DNA of 28,767 nt from UBA1189 sp045126595. GTDB taxonomy: Bacteria; Bacteroidota; Bacteroidia; Bacteroidales; Bacteroidaceae. Positions within the stretch are counted from its first letter, which is position 1, and each line of letters opens with the position of its first letter. Position numbers and translations under genes: made by a program. The stretch covers positions 1-28,767 of the forward strand of contig JBGVOS010000033.1 of NCBI GenBank assembly GCA_045126595.1. Direction: 5' to 3'. Below the pieces are notes generated by a model. The model was not told where the DNA came from and made no database searches. It saw nothing but the letters and a program-made list of their open reading frames with translations. This document shows, one piece after another, positions 14,021 to 23,077 of the stretch.

Positions 14021-14052
14021 GCAAAGGTACGACAAATATTTGAATATGCAAG
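14021..14052 (-). promoter_or_regulatory. Promoter of tRNA-His
   Basis: On the minus strand CTTG (14049-14052) and TACCTTTGC (14021-14029) are 19 bp apart. The sequence from the -7 box onward (TACCTTTGCACCGC) is identical to that upstream of tRNA-Pro, suggesting a shared tRNA promoter form. Confidence 0.8.
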
Positions 14053-14121
14053 CGATTGGGTGTATCTTTTTTCATAAAAGGCTAAAAAAAGAGTAAATGG
14101 GTGGGGTCGGGAGACGAATAA

Positions 14122-14153
14122 TTTGCTTTTTCTCTCTCCTTGTACTAATTTTG
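14122..14153 (+). promoter_or_regulatory. uvrA promoter
   Basis: TTTG (14122-14125) and TAATTTTG (14146-14153) are 20 bp apart, with the ATG 24 bp downstream. The stretch AATAATTTGC...CTTGTACTAATTTTGTGC resembles the trkH and acyltransferase promoter repeat in layout and partly in sequence, so it may be a distant relative of that family. Confidence 0.8.
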
Positions 14154-14176
14154 TGCGATTAGTAAATCGTAGGACT

Positions 14177-16966
14177 ATGAGCGAAGAAAAATATATCAGC
14201 GTCAAGGGCGCACGCGTCAACAATCTGAAGAACGTGGAGGTCAACATCCCGCGCAACAAGCTCGTGGTGGTGACGGGCCTGTCGGGCTCGGGCAAGTCGT
14301 CGCTGGCCTTTGACACGCTGTATGCCGAGGGGCAGCGCCGCTATGTGGAGAGCCTCTCGTCCTATGCACGCCAGTTCCTGGGGCGCATGAAGAAGCCCGA
14401 ATGTGACTTCATCAAGGGACTGCCCCCTGCCATCGCCATCGAACAGAAGGTAAGCTCGCGCAACCCGCGCTCTACTGTGGGCACCTCGACCGAGATATAC
14501 GAATACCTGCGCCTGCTCTTTGCCCGCGTGGGAAAGACCTATTCGCCCGTGACGGGGCAGCTGGTGAAGAAGCACGACACGGAGGATATCGTGGCCTGCA
14601 TGCGCTCGTACAGTCCCGGCACCCGCTTCACCGTGCTCGCTCCGCTCGTCGTGCGCGAGGGGCGCACTGTCGAGGAACAGCTCACCGTGGCCTTGCAGCA
14701 GGGCTTTGCCCGCGTGGAGGTGGATGGGGAGGTCATGCGTATCGAGGATGTGCTGGAACAGTTCGTCTCGGGTAATTCAGAAATCAGAAATCAGAATTCG
14801 GAATTCAAAATCATAGTCGACCGCCTCAGCGTCGACGACTCCAAGGAGACCGTGAGTCGCCTCATTGACAGTGCCGAGACGGCCTTCTACGAGGGTGGGG
14901 GAGCGTGTATGCTGCGCTTCTACCCGGCAGGCATTGTGCATGCGTTCAGCAAGCGCTTCGAGGCCGACGGCATCACCTTCGAGGAACCCACGGAACAGCT
15001 CTTCTCGTTCAACTCGCCCATGGGCGCATGCCCCACGTGTGGCGGCTTCGGCCGTGTCATCGGCATCGACGAACAGTTGGTCGTACCCAATACCGCCCTC
15101 TCGGTCTATGACGGCTGTGTGGTGTGCTGGCGCGGCGAGAAGATGAGCGCCTGGCGTGACGAGTTCATCCAGATAGCGGCGAAGAATAACTTCCCCATCT
15201 TCGCACCCTATTACGAGCTCACTCAGGCACAGAAGGACTTCCTCTGGCACGGCCCGCGGACGAAGCCCTGCATCGACTCGTTCTTCAAGATGCTCGAGGA
15301 GAACCAATACAAGATACAGTACCGCGTGATGCTGGCCCGCTACCGCGGCAAGACGATATGTCCCACCTGTCACGGCTCGCGCCTGAAGAAGGAGGCCGAG
15401 TATGTGAAGATAGGCGGGCGCAATATCTGCGAACTGGTGGAGATGCCCGTGACCGAACTGCACCGTTTCTTCGCCGAGCTCACACTTGACGAGCACGAGG
15501 CCGCCATCGCCAAGCGCCTGTTGGTGGAGATCAACAGCCGCTTGCAGTTTCTCCTCGACGTGGGGCTGGGTTACCTCACGCTGAACCGCCTGAGCAATAC
15601 GCTCTCGGGCGGTGAGAGCCAGCGCATCAACCTCGTCACCTCGCTCGGCAGCCCGCTTGTCGGCTCGCTCTACATCCTTGACGAACCCTCCATAGGGCTC
15701 CATAGCCGCGATACCGACAAACTCATCCGCGTGCTGCGCCAGCTGCAGGAGGCGGGCAATACGGTTGTGGTCGTCGAGCACGACGAGGACATCATCCGTG
15801 CGGCCGACTACATCATCGACGTGGGCCCCGACGCAGGCCGTCTCGGTGGAGAGATTGTCTACGAGGGCGACATGCACGACCTGCAGCCCGGTTCGGGTAG
15901 CCATACCGTGCGCTATCTCCTGGGCGAAGAGACTATCGCCGTACCGCAGAGCCGACGTCCCTGGAACAACTATATAATGGTCAAGGGTGCCCGCCACCAC
16001 AACCTCAAGGGTATCGACGTGAAGTTCCCCCTCAACGTGATGACCGTGGTCACCGGTGTGAGCGGCTCGGGCAAGAGCTCCCTCGTGCGCGACATCCTGT
16101 ACCAGGCATTAGCCCGCGAATACAGCGAGGGCAACGAGCGCCCCGGCGAGCATCTGAGCATCGAGGGCGACCTGCGCATGCTGCGTGCCGTGGAGTTTGT
16201 CGACCAGAACCCCATCGGACGCTCCTCACGCTCCAATCCCGTCACCTACCTCAAGGCCTACGACGAGATTCGCAAGCTCTTTGCCGAGCAACCGCTGGCC
16301 AAGCAGATGGGATACACGGCAGGCTACTTCTCTTTCAACAGTGAGGGCGGCCGCTGCGAGGAGTGCAAGGGCGAGGGTACGATTACCGTCGAGATGCAGT
16401 TCATGGCCGACCTCGTGCTCGAGTGTGAGGCTTGTCATGGCAAGCGCTTCAAGGCCGACACGCTGCTCGTCACCTATCACGACAAGAATATACACGACGT
16501 GCTCGAGATGACCGTCAACCAGGCCATTGAGTTCTTCTCCGCGCACGGTGCCACCAAGGTGGTGCGCCGACTGAAGCCGCTACAGGACGTGGGGCTCGGC
16601 TATGTGAAGCTGGGACAGAGCTCGTCGACCCTCTCGGGCGGTGAGAACCAACGCGTGAAGCTGGCCTACTATCTCAGCCAGGAGAAGAGCGACCCCACGA
16701 TGTTTATCTTCGATGAGCCCACCACGGGACTCCACTTCCACGACATCAAGCGCCTGATGCAGGCGTTTGACGCGCTCATCTCGCGCGGTCACACCATCGT
16801 CATCATCGAGCACAACATGGAGGTCATCAAGTGTGCCGACCACATCATCGACATCGGCCCCGAAGGGGGCGACCGCGGAGGCAGCCTGGTCGTTGCAGGC
16901 ACTCCCGAAGAGGTGGCGGCGTGTGAGGAGAGCTACACGGGGCAGTTCCTCAGGGAGAAGCTCTGA
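14177..16966 (+). CDS. uvrA: Excinuclease ABC subunit A
   Basis: UvrA is the damage-sensing ABC ATPase of nucleotide excision repair and loads UvrB at lesions. From ATG 14177 (MSEEKYISVKGARVNNLKN) it has 929 residues, close to the usual 940. The frame runs 18 codons further upstream but across the promoter. Visible are Walker A GLSGSGKSSLAFD, the zinc knuckles CPTCGGFG and CPTCHGSRL, the signature LSGGESQRIN and Walker B LYILDEPSIGLH. The second half has Walker A GVSGSGKSSLVRD, CEECKGEG/CEACHGKRF and LSGGENQRVKLA. Odd: a heptamer repeat at 14774-14808 inserts NSEIRNQNSEFK in frame, just before the conserved IVDRLSV strand. This is probably a surface loop. Confidence 0.96.
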   Translation: MSEEKYISVKGARVNNLKNVEVNIPRNKLVVVTGLSGSGKSSLAFDTLYAEGQRRYVESLSSYARQFLGRMKKPECDFIKGLPPAIAIEQKVSSRNPRSTVGTSTEIYEYLRLLFARVGKTYSPVTGQLVKKHDTEDIVACMRSYSPGTRFTVLAPLVVREGRTVEEQLTVALQQGFARVEVDGEVMRIEDVLEQFVSGNSEIRNQNSEFKIIVDRLSVDDSKETVSRLIDSAETAFYEGGGACMLRFYPAGIVHAFSKRFEADGITFEEPTEQLFSFNSPMGACPTCGGFGRVIGIDEQLVVPNTALSVYDGCVVCWRGEKMSAWRDEFIQIAAKNNFPIFAPYYELTQAQKDFLWHGPRTKPCIDSFFKMLEENQYKIQYRVMLARYRGKTICPTCHGSRLKKEAEYVKIGGRNICELVEMPVTELHRFFAELTLDEHEAAIAKRLLVEINSRLQFLLDVGLGYLTLNRLSNTLSGGESQRINLVTSLGSPLVGSLYILDEPSIGLHSRDTDKLIRVLRQLQEAGNTVVVVEHDEDIIRAADYIIDVGPDAGRLGGEIVYEGDMHDLQPGSGSHTVRYLLGEETIAVPQSRRPWNNYIMVKGARHHNLKGIDVKFPLNVMTVVTGVSGSGKSSLVRDILYQALAREYSEGNERPGEHLSIEGDLRMLRAVEFVDQNPIGRSSRSNPVTYLKAYDEIRKLFAEQPLAKQMGYTAGYFSFNSEGGRCEECKGEGTITVEMQFMADLVLECEACHGKRFKADTLLVTYHDKNIHDVLEMTVNQAIEFFSAHGATKVVRRLKPLQDVGLGYVKLGQSSSTLSGGENQRVKLAYYLSQEKSDPTMFIFDEPTTGLHFHDIKRLMQAFDALISRGHTIVIIEHNMEVIKCADHIIDIGPEGGDRGGSLVVAGTPEEVAACEESYTGQFLREKL
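14774..14808 (+). repeat. Heptamer tandem repeat inside uvrA
   Basis: Five 7-bp units without gaps: AATTCAG, AAATCAG, AAATCAG, AATTCGG, AATTCAA. They are translated as NSEIRNQNSEFK, very like NSEFRIQNSE from the unrelated gene aroA. The units are more diverged than those in aroA, suggesting an older insertion. Confidence 0.92.
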
Positions 16967-17013
16967 GAGGGAGAGTGTACAGGAAAAGCAATAACATAAA
17001 ATCTATTAACTAT

Positions 17014-20000
17014 ATGAACATGAAAAAGTTTGTAATGTCTTTGATGCTGTTGATGGCAGTAGTCCTCACGGCTCGTGCCCAGCAGGGCGACTACTATGTG
17101 AAGTATGGCGCCGACGTGAAAGTGACGCATGGCACCCATTACCCCAAGGCTGTGGGCGTGGCCAATGTGCGTGGTGAGGAGCAGCGGCTCGAGGGTATCG
17201 CCTCGGCACCCCGCTGTGCGGCCTACTTCGACAAGACGGAGACCGTCTTCGAGGTGAAGAGCGGCGAGACCGTCACACCGATTATCGAGATCAATGGAGC
17301 CTGGATGCACGGCTACGTCTTTGTGGACTGGAACGGCAACAAGCAGTTTGACGTCGTGCTCGAGGGCGATGGCCCCTACATCAAGGGAGAGGGCAACGAG
17401 CTCATGTGCTGGTCGCTCTACAATGGCACCGAGGGTACCGACGGCAGCACAGGGTGGAACAGTGCGGGCCTCGCCGTGAGCGGCGATGTGCTGGCTCCCG
17501 GCTCGTTTCGTGTGCCCGAGGGCCTCGAGGTGGGCTCTACCTACCGCATGCGCTACGGCGTGATGTGGAACTGCATCGACCCCGCAGGCGACTATGCCAA
17601 CTACATCAGTGATGGAGGCTCACTCATCGACGTCACGCTGCGTATCTCGGGCATCGCCAGCGAGGATGAGATGCGCGACTATCCCATCAATGACTATGCC
17701 GAGCCCCGTGTGGGCACTGTGCCCGACGCTGCCAAGTGGGGAGCCTTGGCCGATGGCCTGCAGGCCTCGTGGGCATCGCGCGACGAACATTACAAGCTGC
17801 ACGAGGTGCCCGTCCTGACGCAGAAGAGCGAGGCTACCCTGCGTGCATGGCAGGGCGAGCGTGCCAACATACAAGCCGTGCTCTACAGCAAGAGCGACCA
17901 AGGTAACCTCTCGGTGCGCATGACCGAGTGGAAGAAGGGTGGCAAGGCCACTGGCATCAAGGATGCGGGCGAGGCGCGCTTTGTCAACTACGTGATCACC
18001 GACGACTATGCATCGTGTGGCAACCACCCCATGAGCTGGGACAAGTGGCTCGTGGCCGATGTCATCGACCAGGACAAGCCCCATGCCGTGCCTGCCATGG
18101 AGACACGCCCCGTGTGGTGTACGCTGGAGATACCGCGCGGCATCGAAGCCGGCGAGTATGCTACCGCCCTCGAGGTGGTCGATGAGGCTGGCAAGGTGGT
18201 CAAGAGCCTCGAGCTCACGGTCATCGTAGACAGCCACGAGCTGCCCGAGGTGAAGGATCAGAAGTTCCACCTCGACTTCTGGCAGCAGCCCTATGCCGTG
18301 AGCCGCTACTACGGTGTGGAGCGCTGGAGCGACGAGCACCTCGAAGCCCTGCGCCCCTACCTGAAGGCGTTGGGCAGGGCCGGTCAGCGTGTGGTGTCGG
18401 CCATCCTCTTCTATGAGCCTTGGGGCGAGCAGACCCACGACCTCTTCGACCCCATGGTGCAGACCGTGAAGAAGGCCGACGGCTCCTGGGTCTACGACTA
18501 CGCCGTATTTGACAAGTATGTGGCGCTGTGTGCCGAGTATGGCATCGACAAATACATCAACTGCTTCTCCATGGTGCCTTGGGACATGAGCTTCCGCTAC
18601 TGGGACGAGGCCAGCGAGAGCTATAAGTATGTGCAGACCAACACCGCTACCGAGGAGTATCGCGAGCTGTGGACCTCGTTCCTCACCGCCTTCAAGGCAC
18701 ACCTTATCGAGAAGGGGTGGTTTGAGAAGACCAACATTGCCCTCGACGAGCGTCAGGAGGCCGACATGCTCAATGCCTATGCCATCGCTGGCGGCTTGGG
18801 CTTCAACATGGCCTTGGCTGGCAACTACCACAGTTCACTGTGCGACAAGTTCCGCGACCTGTGCGTGCAGCTGGGCCAGGAAGGAAGCTTCACCGCCGCC
18901 CAGCTTGCCGAGCGCAAGACTAAGGGGTGGGTGAGCACCTACTACACCAGCTGTGCCAATGCTGAGCCCAACATCTACACCAACTCGTATCCAGCCGAGG
19001 CTGCCTACCTGCCTATCTATGCTGCCAAGATGAACCTCGACGGCTACCTGCACTGGGCGTGGATGAACTGGGACGAGCATCCCTTGACCGACAGCCGTTT
19101 CCGCAAGTTCGGCTCGGGCGACACCTACTGCTACTATCCCGGCAACCGCTCCAGCATCCGATTTGAGCGACTCATCGAGGGCATCCACCAGTATGAGAAG
19201 ATACAGATTCTGCGCGAAGAGTATAAGGATGACGCCGACCGCCTCTACAAGCTCAACACGTTGCTGGGCCGTTTCAACAGCTCGACGATGGCCGGCACCG
19301 CATGTGCAGCCCTCGTCAACGACCTCGAGGACTTCCTCAATGGCGTGGACGTAGAGCTGCCCGAGCCTCCCACCATCGCTACGGGTTACTACCACTTGTC
19401 CAGCAAGGCCACCAGCCGTCACGAACACCTTTATAATAATGCGCTGCTCGAGGGCAATGGTAGCCGTATCACCCTGCAGTCAGACTCCAAGGTGACCACC
19501 AATGGCGGCATCTGGCACATCACCTCATTGGGCGGTGGCAAGATAGGCATCAAGAATGGTGACGGCAACCCCATCGTGGCAGGCAATAACAATGCGGGCG
19601 TCATGGGCTCATACACCGAGCTCACCATCGGTGCGGTCAAGGAGGCTGGAGGCAAGAGCTGGTACTTCTTCGAAGAGGCGCTCAACTGCTCCAACAACTC
19701 CTATAAGATAGGCGACATCAATCACCTCACCCTCTGGGCTGCAGGCGGCTCGGGCGCTGATGACAACTTGTGGCGTGTGGAGCCCGTGAGCGTAGAGGGC
19801 AAGACTATCTACAACGTAGTCGTGGAGGGTAGCGCCGATGGCTATGTCGTATATAACAATGGTACTACCATGCAGAATGCCTTCGACGGGGGCTTCTTCA
19901 TCACCAGCAAGGCCATCACCAAGGAGCAGCTCTCGGCAGGCATCGTGGGCAACGAACTCAAGGACGATGCCGTCATCACCATCGAGGGCACCACGATCAG

Positions 20001-22023
20001 AGTGAGCGGCCTCAAGCCCCTCATCATGAAGCAGGACCTCTACAACACGAGCAAGGGCGATGGCGTGGTGCCTCCCTATCGTATCCCCGGCATCACCACA
20101 GCCTATAACGGCAGACTCATCACTGCTGCTGCACGCCTTGTGTGTGGTACCGACCCTGGCTACGGACAGGTCGACGTGGTGTGTCGCACCAGCGATGACC
20201 ATGGCGACACGTGGAGTGACATGATCGATGTCGCCGTGGGCAATGGCAAGACCTCGGCCACGGTGAACTACTTTGAGACTGCCTTCGGTGACCCCGCCAT
20301 CGTGGCCGACCGCACCAGCAGCGAAGTACTCATCATTGCCGTGGCTGGATGTACCGTGTATGGTAACGGCCACACTACGCGCCAGAACCCCAATATGATA
20401 GCTACCATCCATAGCACCGACAATGGCGACACCTGGGGCAAGCCCGTCAATGTCACCGAAGATATCTATAGCCTCTTCGATAGCGGCTATCCCATGCAGG
20501 CTGCCTTTGTGGGCGGTGGCAAGGTGTTTCAGAGCCGCATCGTGAAGACGGACAAGTACTACCGCCTCTATGCAGCCATGTGTGCCCGTCCCAATGGCAA
20601 TCGAGTCATCTACTCCGACGACTTTGGCCGCACCTGGCATGCGCTGGGTGGAGCCTCGGCACTCCCTGCTCCTGGTGGTGATGAACCCAAGTGTGAGGAG
20701 CTGCCCGACGGACGTGTCATCCTCTCGAGCCGTGTGGGCGGTGGACGCATCTATAATATATATACCTATAGTAATACCCTCACCGCTGAAGGCTCATGGA
20801 GCACCGATGTGAAGAGCACCTTCGAGGGCGCGGGACATGGCGCGGGCGGCAACTCGACCAACGGAGAGATACTCGTCGTGCCCGTAGTGCGTAATAGAGA
20901 CGGTAAGGAGATGTATCTTGCCCTGCAGTCGCTCCCCACAGGTGGTGGACGCAGCCACGTGGGTATCTACTACAAGGAACTGACCGAGGTGGCTGACATC
21001 AGCACCGTGGCAGGCTTCGCTACCGATTGGAATGGCTTCTATCTCGTGACCGACAAGTCCTCGGCCTACAGCTCCATGGACTTGCAGGCCGATGATCGCA
21101 TCGGCTTCATCTACGAGGAGACGCTCACAGGCTTCGGTCGTGTGCCCAATCCCGTATCTACCAGCTTCCCCAATGGCGAGGGTACACATAACTTTGACGG
21201 ATTTGACAACATCTACGTGGCCTATAGCCTCGAGCATCTTACCGATGGGGCTTACAGCATCAAGCGTGATGTGGACCGCCGTGCCTTCCTGTGCGGCTAC
21301 TTTGCGGCGCTCATTGCGGATGCTCCTGCTGAGGTGAAGGCGCAGGTGGAGGCAGTCCTCGATGCGCTGAGTGGCGAGCCCACTACTGCTGAGATTGATG
21401 AGATCTATCGTCTGCTCTCCAAGGTGGAGCAGGGAGGGGAGGGTGTGCTCCCTTTTACGCCAAGTGCGGATGGTAGAGACGTGTGGTACTACATCCGCTA
21501 CAAGGAGACAGGACGCAATAACCCCACGCTCACCAACGGTGCATGGGGTTACCTTGCCGACGACTTGAGGTTCACCGAGACGCAGGCCGTGAGTGATGCA
21601 CAATGGTGGAAGTTTGTCGACAATGGCAACGGCGCATATCACATCGTGAGCAAGACTGGGACCTATATCGTGCCTGCCGCCACCATCACCGGCAGTACAG
21701 CGGCCCCTTCAGCCGCGTGGAGCGTAGAGCCGTCGGCTACCGAGGGATTGTATGTCCTCTATAATGGCACGGTATCTACACAGATGCACGCCAACAAGGA
21801 TACGCGTCTCGTCAACTGGGGATACAATACCAGCGGTACGGGGCCGAGGAAGAACGATGCCGGCTGTAACTTTGACTTCGTGCCGGCCGACCCCTCAAGT
21901 GTCATGGTGGATGGCATCGCCCCCGAGACTCTGGCGGCTGTCTATGACCTCATGGGGCGCCGTGTGGCCAGTCCCGTCAAGGGCGTCTACATCGTGGATG
22001 GACACAAGGTGGTAATCAAGTGA
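17014..22023 (+). CDS. Secreted multidomain glycosidase: GH123-like (DUF4091) plus GH33-type sialidase
   Basis: The 1,669-residue product starts with a signal peptide (KKFVMSLMLLMAVVLTARAQ); ATG 17020 is an alternative start. Residues about 20-215 form a beta-sandwich with YVFVDWNGNKQFD, resembling GEVED domains. Residues about 225-770 resemble DUF4091/GH123 hexosaminidases; the neighbouring acids D578-E579 (NIALDERQEAD) fit the catalytic pair. Residues about 790-1005 look like a carbohydrate-binding spacer. About 1015-1440 is a sialidase: YRIP (R1023), Asp boxes SDDHGDTW (1060), STDNGDTW (1134) and SDDFGRTW (1201), E1228/E1229, R1240 and Y1352 followed by IGFIYEE. A second lectin-like module and a tail (AAVYDLMGRRV, KGVYIVDGHKVVIK) resembling a T9SS sorting domain end it. 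It would act outside the cell on sialylated, N-acetylhexosamine-rich host glycans. It follows uvrA by 47 bp with no clear promoter. Linkage specificity is inference. Confidence 0.82.
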   Translation: MNMKKFVMSLMLLMAVVLTARAQQGDYYVKYGADVKVTHGTHYPKAVGVANVRGEEQRLEGIASAPRCAAYFDKTETVFEVKSGETVTPIIEINGAWMHGYVFVDWNGNKQFDVVLEGDGPYIKGEGNELMCWSLYNGTEGTDGSTGWNSAGLAVSGDVLAPGSFRVPEGLEVGSTYRMRYGVMWNCIDPAGDYANYISDGGSLIDVTLRISGIASEDEMRDYPINDYAEPRVGTVPDAAKWGALADGLQASWASRDEHYKLHEVPVLTQKSEATLRAWQGERANIQAVLYSKSDQGNLSVRMTEWKKGGKATGIKDAGEARFVNYVITDDYASCGNHPMSWDKWLVADVIDQDKPHAVPAMETRPVWCTLEIPRGIEAGEYATALEVVDEAGKVVKSLELTVIVDSHELPEVKDQKFHLDFWQQPYAVSRYYGVERWSDEHLEALRPYLKALGRAGQRVVSAILFYEPWGEQTHDLFDPMVQTVKKADGSWVYDYAVFDKYVALCAEYGIDKYINCFSMVPWDMSFRYWDEASESYKYVQTNTATEEYRELWTSFLTAFKAHLIEKGWFEKTNIALDERQEADMLNAYAIAGGLGFNMALAGNYHSSLCDKFRDLCVQLGQEGSFTAAQLAERKTKGWVSTYYTSCANAEPNIYTNSYPAEAAYLPIYAAKMNLDGYLHWAWMNWDEHPLTDSRFRKFGSGDTYCYYPGNRSSIRFERLIEGIHQYEKIQILREEYKDDADRLYKLNTLLGRFNSSTMAGTACAALVNDLEDFLNGVDVELPEPPTIATGYYHLSSKATSRHEHLYNNALLEGNGSRITLQSDSKVTTNGGIWHITSLGGGKIGIKNGDGNPIVAGNNNAGVMGSYTELTIGAVKEAGGKSWYFFEEALNCSNNSYKIGDINHLTLWAAGGSGADDNLWRVEPVSVEGKTIYNVVVEGSADGYVVYNNGTTMQNAFDGGFFITSKAITKEQLSAGIVGNELKDDAVITIEGTTIRVSGLKPLIMKQDLYNTSKGDGVVPPYRIPGITTAYNGRLITAAARLVCGTDPGYGQVDVVCRTSDDHGDTWSDMIDVAVGNGKTSATVNYFETAFGDPAIVADRTSSEVLIIAVAGCTVYGNGHTTRQNPNMIATIHSTDNGDTWGKPVNVTEDIYSLFDSGYPMQAAFVGGGKVFQSRIVKTDKYYRLYAAMCARPNGNRVIYSDDFGRTWHALGGASALPAPGGDEPKCEELPDGRVILSSRVGGGRIYNIYTYSNTLTAEGSWSTDVKSTFEGAGHGAGGNSTNGEILVVPVVRNRDGKEMYLALQSLPTGGGRSHVGIYYKELTEVADISTVAGFATDWNGFYLVTDKSSAYSSMDLQADDRIGFIYEETLTGFGRVPNPVSTSFPNGEGTHNFDGFDNIYVAYSLEHLTDGAYSIKRDVDRRAFLCGYFAALIADAPAEVKAQVEAVLDALSGEPTTAEIDEIYRLLSKVEQGGEGVLPFTPSADGRDVWYYIRYKETGRNNPTLTNGAWGYLADDLRFTETQAVSDAQWWKFVDNGNGAYHIVSKTGTYIVPAATITGSTAAPSAAWSVEPSATEGLYVLYNGTVSTQMHANKDTRLVNWGYNTSGTGPRKNDAGCNFDFVPADPSSVMVDGIAPETLAAVYDLMGRRVASPVKGVYIVDGHKVVIK

Positions 22024-22062
22024 TGCCGTGTTGGCCGCCTGCTTGCGATAGGCGAAAAACAA

Positions 22063-22090
22063 AAGAGGTAACGCATTAGCGTTACCTCTT
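22063..22090. terminator. Bidirectional terminator between the glycosidase gene and rpmH
   Basis: A 12-bp perfect stem (22063-22074 with 22079-22090) closes on ATTA. TATTTTG follows on the plus strand and TTGTTTTT on the minus strand, so it can end both convergent transcripts. Confidence 0.9.
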
Positions 22091-22114
22091 ATTTTGTGTT
22101 CTCGGGGAGAGAGA

Positions 22115-22276
22115 TTACTTCTTCAAGCCGTTGAACTCGTCAGAAATTGTCAATTTCTTACGACCCTTAGCACGACGTGCAGCCAATACGCGACGACCGT
22201 TAGCGGTAGCCATTCTCTCACGGAAACCATGTTTGTTCTTTCTCTTTCTCAGAGAAGGTTGAAATGTTCTTTTCAT
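22115..22276 (-). CDS. rpmH: Large ribosomal subunit protein bL34
   Basis: The minus strand from ATG 22276 encodes 53 residues beginning MKRTFQPSLRKRKNKHGFRE, with RMATANGRRVLAARRAKGRKK following. These are the invariant features of bL34, which binds 23S rRNA. It carries the short C-terminal extension (LTISDEFNGLKK) that is usual in Bacteroidetes and absent from the 46-residue E. coli protein. It is divergent from efp, with separate promoters for each, and ends shortly before the bidirectional terminator. Confidence 0.97.
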   Translation of the reverse strand: MKRTFQPSLRKRKNKHGFRERMATANGRRVLAARRAKGRKKLTISDEFNGLKK

Positions 22277-22354
22277 TGCTCTGTACTATTTTATTGTTCT
22301 TCTTTTTCTGATGTTTAGCGCCTCTTTTCGTCGTTAGGCTGCGTAATCGGGTTG

Positions 22355-22386
22355 CAAAAGTAGATACTTTTTTTGAAATGACCAAA
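22355..22386 (-). promoter_or_regulatory. rpmH promoter
   Basis: On the minus strand TTTG (22383-22386) and TACTTTTG (22355-22362) are 20 bp apart. The leader to the rpmH ATG is about 75 bases. Confidence 0.8.
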
Positions 22387-22411
22387 AAATGTGCTGATTT
22401 TGTGCAAAAGA

Positions 22412-22443
22412 TTTGGGCATTTTTCTGTTTTCTATTACTTTTG
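22412..22443 (+). promoter_or_regulatory. efp promoter
   Basis: TTTG (22412-22415) and TACTTTTG (22436-22443) are 20 bp apart, back to back with the rpmH promoter. The leader to the efp ATG at 22504 is about 55 bases. Confidence 0.85.
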
Positions 22444-22503
22444 CAGTCGAAAACGAAGAGAAAAGTAAATCAAATATAATATAATTAAAGATTAGAGAAA
22501 GTT

Positions 22504-23070
22504 ATGATCAATGCTCAAGACATCAAGAAGGGTACCTGCATCCGCATGGACGGCAAGCTGTACTTCTGTATCGATTTCCTTCACGTAAAGCCCGGTAAGG
22601 GTAACACCTTCATGCGTACCACCCTCAAGGACGTGGTTGACGGATACGTATTGGAGCGCCGCTTCAACATCGGTGAAAAGCTCGAGGACGTGCGCGTAGA
22701 GCGTCGCCCCTACCAGTTCCTCTACATGGAGGGCGAAGACTACATCTTCATGAACAACGAGACCTTCGACCAGCACCCCATTGCCAAGGAACTCATCACC
22801 GGCGTAGACTTCTTGAAGGAGGGTATGGAGGTTGAGGTGGTATCTGACGCCACTACCGAGACCGTACTCTATGCTGAGCTTCCTACCAAGGTTGTGCTCC
22901 AGATCAGCTACACCGAGCCCGGCCTTAAGGGCGACACCGCAACCAACACACTCAAGCCCGCTACACTCGAGACTGGCGCCGAAATCCGCGTGCCCCTGTT
23001 CATCACCGAGGGCGAGTATGTTGAGGTAGACACTCGCGACGGTTCATACGTTGGCCGCGTGAAGATGTAA
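22504..23070 (+). CDS. efp: Translation elongation factor P
   Basis: EF-P binds between the P and E sites of stalled ribosomes and speeds peptide-bond formation at polyproline stretches. The 188-residue protein has the usual length and three-domain layout. The conserved loop VKPGKGNTF carries K32 at the tip, the position that is lysylated in E. coli; whether it is modified here is not visible, and no epmA/epmB genes are in the window. The C-terminal part retains ETGAEIRVPLFI, GEYVEVDTRDGSYVGR. The ATG has AGAGAAAG upstream. It probably forms a transcript with radC, 7 bp downstream. Confidence 0.97.
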   Translation: MINAQDIKKGTCIRMDGKLYFCIDFLHVKPGKGNTFMRTTLKDVVDGYVLERRFNIGEKLEDVRVERRPYQFLYMEGEDYIFMNNETFDQHPIAKELITGVDFLKEGMEVEVVSDATTETVLYAELPTKVVLQISYTEPGLKGDTATNTLKPATLETGAEIRVPLFITEGEYVEVDTRDGSYVGRVKM

Positions 23071-23077
23071 TATCCGC

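Noticed and set aside
16967..17013. Independent promoter for the glycosidase gene
   Set aside because: No TAnnTTTG box with a suitable -33 is present in the 47-bp gap. Read-through from uvrA is possible, but I cannot exclude a non-standard promoter inside uvrA.
22277..22503. Riboswitch or ribosomal-protein leader between rpmH and efp
   Set aside because: The gap is explained by two back-to-back promoters and AT-rich leaders. I see no strong conserved stem structure.
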